Positions 1 through 8,432 of a stretch of 19,835 nucleotides of DNA are shown piece after piece. Source of the stretch: Candidatus Bathyarchaeota archaeon (GTDB lineage Archaea > Asgardarchaeota > Lokiarchaeia > Sigyniarchaeales > Sigyniarchaeaceae); the NCBI GenBank assembly GCA_014729935.1, contig WJJB01000369.1, positions 1 through 19,835 of the forward strand. The letters are read 5' to 3'. Position 1 is the first letter of the stretch. Each line of letters opens with the position of its first letter. A model generated the notes under the pieces. The model was not told where the DNA came from, did not search any database, and saw only the letters and a program-made list of their open reading frames with translations. The translations under genes were made by a program, and so were the position numbers.

Positions 1-168
1 CCCGCAAGATGCGTTTTCCTTCCTTCCCGACGTTTTTCGCAGAATTCTCATCCCGCTGTCGAAACACACCATTTCGTGTAGCGTTCGACGAAGCCATGGC
101 TTTCACGCTTGGCAGTTCGCTCCTTTTTCCAGATGGGATGACTAGTATCCTGTCTCATGATTGATTTC
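1..168. other. Intergenic stretch, no gene recognised
   Basis: This stretch lies beyond the 3' end of the giant surface-protein gene and runs to the window edge. Two plus-strand frames are open for about 47 and 53 codons, but neither encodes anything I recognise and neither has a convincing start. I see no tRNA, no clear hairpin and no T-rich terminator for the neighbouring gene on the minus strand. It could hold the end of a gene outside the window. Confidence 0.4.
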
Positions 169-3100
169 CTAGCTCTCATCATTTGTAGTTGATGCACGTG
201 AATCATCGCTTGAGTCATCAAGTTTATTTTCCCTTGCCTGATCAGGCAGATCGCTGCTATGTTGGTTATCCTGCTTTAATTCTTGATCCGGCGAGTGTTT
301 TTCATCTCTTGGATGATCGTCCAGTTTGTGCGGTGCCTTCGAATCGGGTGCCTTCTTCAGTTTATTGCCTTTCATTTCATCAATTTTCGGTTCATCCTCA
401 GCAAGTGAGCTGCTTGGTGTAATTTTCTTATTCTTATCGAGTGGAGCCTTGCAAGACCAGCACGTGTTCTCAATTTCTTTTATTGCTTGGACACAATCAG
501 CACAGTAATATGCACCACAGGACGGGCAGATGAAACTATAACCTTCAATTTTACCCTTGTGAACCAAGCACACGTGTTGTTCCTTGGAAATCATGATGTC
601 TCCCTCAGTTATTTCAGCTCGCTGCTCCTTGAGTTGCTTCAACTCTTCTTCCTTTTCGTGCAAGAGTCTCCTTGACTTCTTGGATGCCCTGATGGCTGCG
701 AAAGCAATGACGCTTATGGCGACAGCAACTAGACCGATGATTAAATAGACCCAAGGTTGATCAAATCCGAAGGGGGATCTTGGAGATTCCTTGATGATGA
801 TGATTTCAGTAACATCCACCGCCCCTGTTTGATCTTGAATGGAAAACTGGATGGTTACCTGCCCCGGTGTTAATGATTCCCATATGGATTCATTGATGGT
901 TCCCGTGGTTCCCGTGAAGGTTACATTGGTCCAAGGACCATCCTCACCCTTGATCGAGTACCACATCGATTCGATATTCATCTCCACGTATTCTATCTCG
1001 AAGAACGGGGGATTCGAGAATTCATCATTAGTATTCGGTGAATTAACCAATATTATTGGAGGCGTGCCATCTTTATGAATGGCAACGCTGGTTTCCCCCG
1101 TGTTTCCTTCCGTATTGTTGGCATAGAAAATAATGGTAACTGGACCATCATCAAGAGCAGTCCAAGCACCAGTATCAATCGATCCATTCCCCGTGAAGCT
1201 ATGGTTGCTTAAACCATCATCCAAGGTATACCATGTCTCGTTCAGGTTCTCCTCGTCAATTTCAATAACGAAGGAGGGTGGTGGGATGCCAAAAAACATG
1301 TCAACGATAGGATCAATGATTGTTATCACCGGGTCATAGATATTTTTGCTCACGTTCACATCTTCATGCGATTCATGGCCCAATGAATCATTCGCATGAA
1401 ACCTAATGGTGACAGAACCATTCCCGACGACATCCCAGATGGATTGCTCGATGGTCGTATCCACGCCATACGTGAAGGTATGATTTGAAGAACTCGTGGT
1501 TCCATTAAGGACCTGGTACCATGTCGAATGCAGTCCATAATCCATGACGTTGATTGAAAAGGATGGTGCTGATTGTCCCATGATCGTGTTAGGAAGTGGA
1601 TCTAGAATGGTGATATTTGGTGCAATGGCATCCTTGATGAGTTCGAGCGAGAAGGTATCATTCACGTTTCCAGCAGAATCATTTGCACGGATAAGGATGG
1701 TAAATGGGATTTCATCGGGAAGATCATTCCAAGCTGTGGCATCTACCAGCGTGTTACTACCATTTACCAAGGGATACGTCTCTCCCCCGATGGAGTACCA
1801 AAATCCATCGATTGAGTTTTCTTCATGAACCGATATGTTAAGTGCCGGTGGAACGTCAAACCACGTTAAATTACCAGGAGTGTGGATGTTGATGGATGGA
1901 GCGATGGTATCCTTTATCAGGTCGAGATGGATGGAAAGGTTCCGGTTTCCAGCAGCATCGCTAGCATTCACGTGAATCGAGAATGGTTCGTTTCCAAGTG
2001 CTGCCCAGATTCCAGGATCCAGCGGAATTAGGCTATCATTGGCGATGGAAGCAGAATTCCAACCCGTGGAGGCTGAAAACACCCAATACTCCAGCATGGC
2101 GAGATTGGGATCAAATGCTGAAACCTTCAATGCTGGTGCTACCCTCCACTCGGTACCATTCATGGGATCATGGAAGAATACCTCTGGAGCGATGATATCC
2201 TTGTAGACCGTCATGTCCGAATATTGCTCGTTTCCGACGGAATCGTTGGCATGAAATCTAATGGTGACGGAACCATTCCCGACGACATCCCAGATGGATT
2301 GCTCGATGGTCGTATCCACGCCATACGTGAAGGTCCAATTCGTCGAGCTTGTGGTTCCATTGAAAACCCTGTACCAGGTATTTTGTAGATGGCTGTCTGT
2401 CACGGTGACATCAAAAGTTGGAGCTTCCCAACCAATTATTTGGCCTGGTGATGGTGACGTGATGGACATGACCGGGGGGGCAGAATCCTTGTATAGATCC
2501 AGCGAGATTGTTGCATTGATGTTTCCCACGGAATCAACTGCAGTTAGTTGGATCGTGAAGGCCGTGTCGGACGCTAGAGCGCCCCAAGCACCCGGATCTA
2601 ATTGCGTGGGAGTCGCGTTTGAAATTGCATAATCTGAACCTTCCATGGTGTAGTATAACCCACCTAGGGGGCTAATATCGAATGCATTAACATGCAGGAA
2701 AGGGGCGGTGGACCACGTTGTAGCATTCACTGGTGCCACGATTTCAACCAATGGCGCCATTTCATCCTTAATCAAGTTCACTTGCTCGCTAAAATTAACA
2801 TTCCCCATGGAATCCATGGCATACGCGTGAATCTCGAAAGGCCCATCGGTTAGCATGTTCCACGTGATGTTGCTAAAGGGTTCATTGGTATTATTATTGA
2901 TGGATGTGTTTATCCATCCCGTGCTTGAAGAATAGGTTCTATATTCAAGGATGGCCAAGTTAGCATCTATTGCGGTGATATTTACGAAGGGTAAAGTATT
3001 GACAGTGGTTCCATTTGCTGGTGCATTGATTGTCACGAGGGGGGCAATGATATCCTTTTCAACGGTGATCGTTTGGCTGCCTGTCCAATCTTGGCTATCA

Positions 3101-6100
3101 TTGATGTAGAAGGTGATATCATGCGTTCCATTTCCGGCGAGATCCCATAATCCCTGGTCGATGAAGTAAGAGTTGTTCTCTGAAGGTGGCAGCACGCCAG
3201 GTAATGGTACCGGGGTGGAGTTTACACCGGTTCCATCGATCTCGTACCAGAGATAATCGCCCCTCCCACTTGTAATCGTGATGTTGAATAGTGGTGCTGG
3301 GGCACTATATAGCTCGTTTTCGAGGGGTGCAACGAATGAGAATTCAGGGGCATCCCACCAAATGGGAAGGATATCCACCGGATTGGCTGAACCTGAAATC
3401 GAGTGCCCTTGTTCCCCAATGCCATCATCATCCGCATCCTCCCCGGCATACGTTATCCAATAATTCCCCGTCTCCGTGGCGTTATAGAAAGAGTTGGATA
3501 ATCCAATCGAATCGTCAGCAGCTTCTTGTCCATTGCCAAGGAACTGGTTGCCGAAAATCGTGTTAAACCCAGATGTACCGCTCAGGTACAAACCATAATT
3601 TACGTTCCCCTGGAACGTGTTATTCTTGATGATAGAATCATGGGTATCATCAATCAGCCACATTCCGTTATTCGAGGCGTTATATAGAAAGTTACCAATA
3701 ACGAGGGTTTCCACGGACCGCTGAAGGTAAATTCCATTGGTGATATCCCAAACCAGGTTCTGGCCCACTATGCAGGTATCGCTATCTAATACCATGCACC
3801 CAACCAGTGAATCATGAACCTTGTTTCCCGTAACGTTGCAAGAAATGGAATATTCGATGAAAATGGTATAAAAGCCCGCATTTGACACGTTATTTGCATC
3901 CACGAACGCGTTATTCGAGTTATAAATATAGATACCATGTGAGGTGATTGAAGCTACCTCGTTTTCGATGATAGAACAATTCCATGAATCATCGGATATT
4001 ATGCCATTGGATGACATGTTCGTCACGGTGTTGTTGGTGATCATGCATTCGTCTCCCCCGGAAACGAGAATACCTTGGTGGCTGAATTTAACCACGTTAT
4101 CATGGATCCAGGTTCCATTTGAGTAATCGATATGCATCGATGTATCCATAGCATCCGTGATATTATTCCCCTTCACCTCGATGTCGATGCAATCAAACAT
4201 GTATATCCCGTACTGGTTATCACCGCTCATGATGTTATTGCTCATGACGATTGCCGAGCTATTATTCGCGTAAATCCCTGCTCCATTATTATCTTCGAGG
4301 AGGTTGAAACGGAGTTCCCCATTCGTGGTGTTGTCCAAGGCGATCCCGCCGTTGTAGTTTGATGGGAGCGAGCCACCGGCAGAAGTATTCAAGGTGCAGT
4401 TTTCGATGATGAAGTTAACTCTAGAGTTGCTCACGTGAATACAACTCCCGATGCCACCTGCGTCTATCACGAGGTCCTTGATCATATATGGATCTGATGA
4501 ATTTCCAGATCCCGATAACCATGTACGAGTTTTTGCCCATTCCCAATTATTTGAGGCGGTATCATCGATATAAATCGCGCTTCCATTAAACCCGTCCTCA
4601 TATATTGGCAGGTAATCAATGCCTGGACCAGAACCAGATATATTGAGAGCTATATCCCCGATACCATCATCATCTGCATCTGGGCCCCCATAAGCCCACC
4701 ACACGTTACCAATTTCCGTGTTATTCCAGAAATTGCTATTATTGTTGTTCGTTTCGTAAGCGCTAGCTACGCCTTGAGCTCTCCAGAAAGTATTGTTCCA
4801 AAAGGTATTATTAACGTTATTGCTCCACAAGTTGATGTTGTATAAATCATTATCATTCAGGTAGTTTCCCGTGAAATTATTTCCGTAACAATTAAACAAG
4901 TCGATGCCATGGTGCCCGGTAGGTCCTGGATCTCCATTCCACTGGATAACGTTATTGATTACCTCGCAATACCACATCCCCGTGAAGTCGATACCGTTGT
5001 TGGATGTGTGATTTTCAACGGTATTATCCTTGAATACCCCGAAGTCGCACGATTGGGTTCCAATCCCATATCCCCCATTATCGAATATTGTATTCGCTGT
5101 TACGTTCAGGTAATCACAATGACTCAAGGTGATGCCAGTTTGGGTGTTATTGCTAATAATATTATTAGAGATCGTCATTTCATGGCTGAAAAACCCCACG
5201 ATTCCATACACGGAACTGTACCCTTCGAATCCATTATTCAATACCGTGTTATTTCTAATGGTTCCATTATGTGCGAGATACACCTCTATACCCGCGGAAT
5301 AGATACCAGACCCGCTTGAATTGAATACCGTGCAGTTTTCTATGGTGAAGAAGGCGGTAGAATCTTCAATGTATATGCCCTCGCTCGCATTTCTACCATT
5401 TACCATCAAGTCGGCAATCCGGTAAGGATTGTCGCGAGTGCCATTCCCATCGCACCACCAACGGGTTGAAGCATATTCCCATGTCAATCCATTCACCCCA
5501 TCACCATCGATGGCTATGGGGCCACCATCGTAAGTTAGATTCGTCTCGGTGAGCGGCATGTAATCGGCTACATGATCAATCTCGGTGATATTGTACGGGG
5601 TATCTCCCACACCATCACCGTCTCCATCGGCGCCTCCATAGTCTCCCCAGTAATTACCTGCATTCGAAAGATTCCACCTGTTATCCGTGGGGTAGATTTG
5701 GTCTTGTTCGTATGCATTGAGATTGCTCCCAGAGACGATATTTTTATAAACCGTGTTATTGAATGAATAATCACTCCCACCGAATATCAGGCAGATGCCA
5801 TATTCCGTGTTGTTTATTGCGTGATTCTTGGATACCAGGTTATCACTGGCCCCACGCAAGCAAATACCTCGGTAGTTATTATTACTAGCGTTGTTACTAT
5901 AAATTACATTCCCATCAGAATATGACGAGCATAAAATGCCTGACCACGTGTTATTCCGCAAGCTGTTATAGCTAATCTCGCCGAAATCTGCACGGTAAGT
6001 TTCAATTCCATCAAGGTTGTCCCGGATGTCATTCCCAGTAATGCAGAATTCCCTTGCTCTCGTGATTTGTATACCATTTTCGCTGTTGTTGTAGATATTG

Positions 6101-6735
6101 TTTTCTATAATTTGGTTACCGACATTGTATTCAGGTTGAGATGGTTCGCCCAAGGAATAATATCCGTGCCTTTGGTTATTATATAGCGTGTTATTGGCAA
6201 TGATGTTCCAGCTACAATTGTTATAGATGAAAATCCCGTATTCAAAGCCACTTGCAGTATTTTGAGTGAGAATGTTATAATGACTCCCATTCATCAGGTG
6301 TATCCCATAGTTATCTACCTCGTTTGTCTGGAACGTGTTATTGTGAACTATCCCATTTGAGACGTTTGTCAAGCGTATGCCAGCGCTCCCAGATCCATTC
6401 GCGCCGATGCCGAATAAAGTACAGTTTTGTATGATAAAGTAAGCGTTGGATTGGGAGATTTGAATGCAACTTGTTAGGTTTTGTCCATCGATCTCGTAAT
6501 TTTCTATGATGTACGGGTTTTCCCTCGACCCGTTTCCCGTGCAAATTCCTTGCAGGACAGCATTTGTCCAGTTCTCTCCCGTGATCTCGATGGTTACATG
6601 GGGAATGCTTGGTTCAATATTCCTTTGCATGTAAGTACTAAAATCGCGTGTTGATGATTCATGAAATCCATGGAAGAGAAATAATCCTGCCAGCATGAGC
6701 ATGATCCCTGCAGGCTGTTTTAACTTTTTATTCAT
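169..6735 (-). CDS. Giant single-pass surface protein: NosD beta-helix modules, Ig-like repeats, cytoplasmic zinc finger
   Basis: This 2188-residue protein is probably a surface adhesin or receptor; its ligand is unknown. A signal peptide (about 1-30) is followed by three NosD/parallel-beta-helix modules (about 35-400, 400-712, 713-1130). Each module opens with a G-N-G-x-x-x-(D/N)-P-Y segment and closes with an acidic D-x-D-x-D-G loop followed by D-(Y/I)-(M/L)-P. Nine Ig/cadherin-like repeats of about 95 residues follow (about 1125-1985), each with a W-Y or Y-W core. N-x-S/T sequons are abundant throughout the outer part, as expected for a glycosylated protein. After a membrane helix (about 1995-2015) come a short charged coiled coil, an eight-ligand Cys/His zinc finger (2056-2095) and a hydrophilic K/D/E-rich tail. 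The reading frame extends 85 codons further upstream, but I place the start at the ATG at 6735: it has an SD (GAAAGGTG, seven bases away), a TATA box at the right distance and a signal peptide directly after it. Architecture is clear; function is inferred. Confidence 0.88.
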   Translation of the reverse strand: MNKKLKQPAGIMLMLAGLFLFHGFHESSTRDFSTYMQRNIEPSIPHVTIEITGENWTNAVLQGICTGNGSRENPYIIENYEIDGQNLTSCIQISQSNAYFIIQNCTLFGIGANGSGSAGIRLTNVSNGIVHNNTFQTNEVDNYGIHLMNGSHYNILTQNTASGFEYGIFIYNNCSWNIIANNTLYNNQRHGYYSLGEPSQPEYNVGNQIIENNIYNNSENGIQITRAREFCITGNDIRDNLDGIETYRADFGEISYNSLRNNTWSGILCSSYSDGNVIYSNNASNNNYRGICLRGASDNLVSKNHAINNTEYGICLIFGGSDYSFNNTVYKNIVSGSNLNAYEQDQIYPTDNRWNLSNAGNYWGDYGGADGDGDGVGDTPYNITEIDHVADYMPLTETNLTYDGGPIAIDGDGVNGLTWEYASTRWWCDGNGTRDNPYRIADLMVNGRNASEGIYIEDSTAFFTIENCTVFNSSGSGIYSAGIEVYLAHNGTIRNNTVLNNGFEGYSSVYGIVGFFSHEMTISNNIISNNTQTGITLSHCDYLNVTANTIFDNGGYGIGTQSCDFGVFKDNTVENHTSNNGIDFTGMWYCEVINNVIQWNGDPGPTGHHGIDLFNCYGNNFTGNYLNDNDLYNINLWSNNVNNTFWNNTFWRAQGVASAYETNNNNSNFWNNTEIGNVWWAYGGPDADDDGIGDIALNISGSGPGIDYLPIYEDGFNGSAIYIDDTASNNWEWAKTRTWLSGSGNSSDPYMIKDLVIDAGGIGSCIHVSNSRVNFIIENCTLNTSAGGSLPSNYNGGIALDNTTNGELRFNLLEDNNGAGIYANNSSAIVMSNNIMSGDNQYGIYMFDCIDIEVKGNNITDAMDTSMHIDYSNGTWIHDNVVKFSHQGILVSGGDECMITNNTVTNMSSNGIISDDSWNCSIIENEVASITSHGIYIYNSNNAFVDANNVSNAGFYTIFIEYSISCNVTGNKVHDSLVGCMVLDSDTCIVGQNLVWDITNGIYLQRSVETLVIGNFLYNASNNGMWLIDDTHDSIIKNNTFQGNVNYGLYLSGTSGFNTIFGNQFLGNGQEAADDSIGLSNSFYNATETGNYWITYAGEDADDDGIGEQGHSISGSANPVDILPIWWDAPEFSFVAPLENELYSAPAPLFNITITSGRGDYLWYEIDGTGVNSTPVPLPGVLPPSENNSYFIDQGLWDLAGNGTHDITFYINDSQDWTGSQTITVEKDIIAPLVTINAPANGTTVNTLPFVNITAIDANLAILEYRTYSSSTGWINTSINNNTNEPFSNITWNMLTDGPFEIHAYAMDSMGNVNFSEQVNLIKDEMAPLVEIVAPVNATTWSTAPFLHVNAFDISPLGGLYYTMEGSDYAISNATPTQLDPGAWGALASDTAFTIQLTAVDSVGNINATISLDLYKDSAPPVMSITSPSPGQIIGWEAPTFDVTVTDSHLQNTWYRVFNGTTSSTNWTFTYGVDTTIEQSIWDVVGNGSVTIRFHANDSVGNEQYSDMTVYKDIIAPEVFFHDPMNGTEWRVAPALKVSAFDPNLAMLEYWVFSASTGWNSASIANDSLIPLDPGIWAALGNEPFSIHVNASDAAGNRNLSIHLDLIKDTIAPSINIHTPGNLTWFDVPPALNISVHEENSIDGFWYSIGGETYPLVNGSNTLVDATAWNDLPDEIPFTILIRANDSAGNVNDTFSLELIKDAIAPNITILDPLPNTIMGQSAPSFSINVMDYGLHSTWYQVLNGTTSSSNHTFTYGVDTTIEQSIWDVVGNGSVTIRFHANDSLGHESHEDVNVSKNIYDPVITIIDPIVDMFFGIPPPSFVIEIDEENLNETWYTLDDGLSNHSFTGNGSIDTGAWTALDDGPVTIIFYANNTEGNTGETSVAIHKDGTPPIILVNSPNTNDEFSNPPFFEIEYVEMNIESMWYSIKGEDGPWTNVTFTGTTGTINESIWESLTPGQVTIQFSIQDQTGAVDVTEIIIIKESPRSPFGFDQPWVYLIIGLVAVAISVIAFAAIRASKKSRRLLHEKEEELKQLKEQRAEITEGDIMISKEQHVCLVHKGKIEGYSFICPSCGAYYCADCVQAIKEIENTCWSCKAPLDKNKKITPSSSLAEDEPKIDEMKGNKLKKAPDSKAPHKLDDHPRDEKHSPDQELKQDNQHSSDLPDQARENKLDDSSDDSRASTTNDES
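451..570 (-). other. RING/FYVE-like zinc finger in the cytoplasmic tail
   Basis: Residues 2056-2095 of the surface protein contain four ligand pairs spaced C-x2-H, x10, C-x2-C, x4, C-x2-C, x10, C-x2-C. Eight ligands in four pairs is the number used by cross-brace zinc folds (RING, FYVE, B-box). The core C-P-S-C-G-A-Y-Y-C-A-D-C resembles the middle of FYVE and IBR fingers. It lies on the positively charged side of the membrane helix (K-K-S-R-R), so it should be cytoplasmic. Whether it binds protein, lipid or a ubiquitin-like partner cannot be told from the sequence. Confidence 0.75.
1394..1479. repeat. Direct repeat copy 1 inside Ig-like repeat 7
   Basis: These 86 bases match 2249-2334 with two mismatches; the last 65 (1415-1479) are identical. 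The offset is 855 bases, exactly 285 codons or three Ig-like repeats, so the reading frame is kept. The rest of the two Ig-like repeats has diverged much more, which suggests a recent local duplication or gene conversion. Confidence 0.92.
2249..2334. repeat. Direct repeat copy 2 inside Ig-like repeat 4
   Basis: This is the partner of 1394-1479. It encodes the same peptide core (Y-G-V-D-T-T-I-E-Q-S-I-W-D-V-V-G) with near-identical codons. Neighbouring Ig-like repeats share only scattered residues with it. Confidence 0.92.
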
Positions 6736-6742
6736 TAGGACG

Positions 6743-6750
6743 CACCTTTC
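6743..6750 (-). promoter_or_regulatory. Ribosome binding site that sets the start of the giant surface protein
   Basis: On the minus strand this reads GAAAGGTG, seven bases before the ATG at 6735. It supports a start 85 codons inside the longest open frame. Confidence 0.65.
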
Positions 6751-6775
6751 GTTACTAGAAAAGACTACCTTTCCA

Positions 6776-6789
6776 AGGATATATAATCG
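6776..6789 (-). promoter_or_regulatory. TATA box of the giant surface-protein gene
   Basis: The minus strand reads CGATTATATATCCT. Its centre is about 48 bases before the ATG at 6735, so transcription would start near 6757 and leave a leader of about 20 bases that includes the SD. This indicates a promoter independent of the acyltransferase gene upstream. Confidence 0.6.
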
Positions 6790-6881
6790 TATCGGATTCT
6801 TAGCAGGATGAAGCAGACTATTTATATGGTTGAAATCTTGCATCGTGAAATGAACATGACGAGCAATAACTTGGTTCAAGG

Positions 6882-6888
6882 AAAAAAA
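6882..6888 (-). terminator. T-run terminator after the acyltransferase gene
   Basis: Seven T residues on the minus strand (A7 on plus) begin about 17 bases past the stop codon. Archaeal RNA polymerase commonly terminates at such oligo-T tracts. No hairpin precedes it. Confidence 0.45.
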
Positions 6889-6904
6889 GAATAAGTGAAA
6901 TAAT

Positions 6905-8323
6905 TCACAGGGCCGATGGCCCTGCAACCGGTTCCTCCTTCCTTCGTCTCTTCTTTCCAGGAATCCACTCAATGAATCCCTCCGGTTCATGGAGCACGCT
7001 CCGAATTTTCATTCGATCAGCGCTGGTGGATCCTCTCGAAAGGACCAAGACCATCATCCACTCGAATGAACCCTTGAAACCACCTTTCTCCCAGCTCCAT
7101 GCTATGAAATGCCAGAACCAGAAGACGCAGAAAAGAACCACGAGAACCTGCCACCCGTTAAGCCCTCCATCAAAGACTGGCCATCCTGCTATTTCGAAGA
7201 TCGCTAATGGAACCACCGTGAAATATTGCAGTGTCCAAAGTGTTAGAGATATCATCCCGAATCTCCTGAAGATTAACGTGTGCTTGATGAAGATTTGCTT
7301 GTTAGTTTTCTTCCTGAAATCGATCAGGTAGATCATCAGGATGAGTGAAAATACCTCGCTCCCCAGAATCAAGGTGTGCCACCCGATGCTTTTTGCCCTT
7401 GCTATTTCGAAATCTTGGGTCTCGGTGGAATTCAATAAAATCCCGTACAAGATCCCGGAGAGAACGATAATTCCTGCGGCAATCGCGGTGCGCTTGATGA
7501 ATTCCGGCGTGATGGTTTTTTCATTGATATTCATAGCAACGATCAGTCCCACCGCAGCACACATGAACATCGGAACAAGGGGAAAAACGCGCCCAATAAT
7601 GGGACTCAAGAATATGAATAGCAGGTTTTTCCAAAAACCCCTTTCAATGTAATTACCAGGCCATTCAGTAGGGGTGTTATTTGGCACGAAACTGTCACCA
7701 TAATCTAGCCCTTCCAGCCAAGAACGAATGAACGGATGAGCAGCAGCAATGAGGATGATGATGGCTATCATGATGTATGTCATCGTGGATTGGGCAATAT
7801 CCATCCTGAGAAAAAGCAGATATAGGATACTGGTGACAATGATGGAAACGCCGATGCAATGCAAGATATTGGAAAGGAAAAATGAATTCACCATTTTCTC
7901 TGAAAGAATGATATCATCATCAAATAAGCCTTCGAGGAGATTCCCAAGGAATCCTTCAGATATGAAGCCAAATACATACACTAAACCACCTCGGATGGTT
8001 TGCGTGCCAAGAACCTTTCTAAACACCATTTTCTCGTGGATACCTCTAGACACGAGCTTGTGCCATTGACGATGGACTGAGATGCAATTCCCCACGGCGG
8101 AGATCATGACAAATAATCCGCTAAAATTTCCGAAAAAGGTGATGACCACTCCAAGGACGATCAATGGTACCCCTACGGATATGGGGTTGCCTTCTAGTAG
8201 GTTTTTTAGGTCGGCTTCCAAGATATCAGTGGTTTCCTCAAACACGATACCCAGAACGTGAATCAAGACAACTCCAATAATGGCAATACCACGTAAGAGA
8301 TCTAGCGTGAGAACCCGTTTCAT
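6905..8323 (-). CDS. Multi-pass membrane protein of the DUF1624/YeiB/HGSNAT-like acyltransferase group
   Basis: The protein has 472 residues and about ten hydrophobic helices. The N-terminus (R-x-L-x-L-D-L-L-R-G-I-A-I-I-G, then I-H in helix 1) is the signature of the DUF1624/YeiB/heparan-alpha-glucosaminide N-acetyltransferase-like clan. A late F-x-G-S-F-E-W-M-M segment (around 410-425) resembles the G-P-L-E-W region of DUF418/YeiB C-termini. The tail after the last helix is basic (K-K-R-R-R-K) and presumably cytoplasmic. Characterised relatives move acyl groups across membranes onto glycans; acyl transfer is not proven here. The start is supported by GAGGT nine bases before the ATG. The gene lies directly upstream of the giant surface protein on the same strand, so a role in modifying surface glycans is plausible but inferred. 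Confidence 0.8.
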   Translation of the reverse strand: MKRVLTLDLLRGIAIIGVVLIHVLGIVFEETTDILEADLKNLLEGNPISVGVPLIVLGVVITFFGNFSGLFVMISAVGNCISVHRQWHKLVSRGIHEKMVFRKVLGTQTIRGGLVYVFGFISEGFLGNLLEGLFDDDIILSEKMVNSFFLSNILHCIGVSIIVTSILYLLFLRMDIAQSTMTYIMIAIIILIAAAHPFIRSWLEGLDYGDSFVPNNTPTEWPGNYIERGFWKNLLFIFLSPIIGRVFPLVPMFMCAAVGLIVAMNINEKTITPEFIKRTAIAAGIIVLSGILYGILLNSTETQDFEIARAKSIGWHTLILGSEVFSLILMIYLIDFRKKTNKQIFIKHTLIFRRFGMISLTLWTLQYFTVVPLAIFEIAGWPVFDGGLNGWQVLVVLFCVFWFWHFIAWSWEKGGFKGSFEWMMVLVLSRGSTSADRMKIRSVLHEPEGFIEWIPGKKRRRKEEPVAGPSAL

Positions 8324-8340
8324 GTGTTTTTACCTCGTGA

Positions 8341-8410
8341 AATGCTCTTTTATATTTCAAGATTGGAATTCAAAAAGGTTAAGGTGGCGAGCTAAATCCT
8401 TTTAAACAAG
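8341..8410. promoter_or_regulatory. Divergent promoter region between the acyltransferase and the longin-membrane protein
   Basis: Two A/T elements lie here: CTTTTATATTTC at 8347-8358 and a near-palindromic CCTTTTAAAC at 8398-8407. Both genes have an SD close to their ATG, so each probably uses the TATA-like element farther from it. That would give two promoters facing each other with leaders of about 55 bases each. The pairing of elements with genes is my inference. Confidence 0.4.
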
Positions 8411-8432
8411 AATCGCATTAGGGGGCATAATC

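Noticed and set aside
1..168. A possible structured RNA or gene end at the left edge
   Set aside because: The short open frames and small complementary stretches are not enough to support any specific call.
189..5766. Many plus-strand open frames opposite the giant surface protein, including 2261-2632 and 4909-5319
   Set aside because: The minus-strand frame is continuous and rich in recognisable repeats. The plus-strand peptides share no family features and have no SD.
169..6735. Repetitive DNA considered as a CRISPR array or tandem satellite
   Set aside because: The repeats are long, degenerate, in frame and without spacers; they are protein-domain repeats.
6736..6990. An 85-codon in-frame extension of the giant surface protein upstream of the chosen start
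   Set aside because: It overlaps the end of the acyltransferase gene, crosses the TATA box and SD, and would bury the signal peptide inside the protein.
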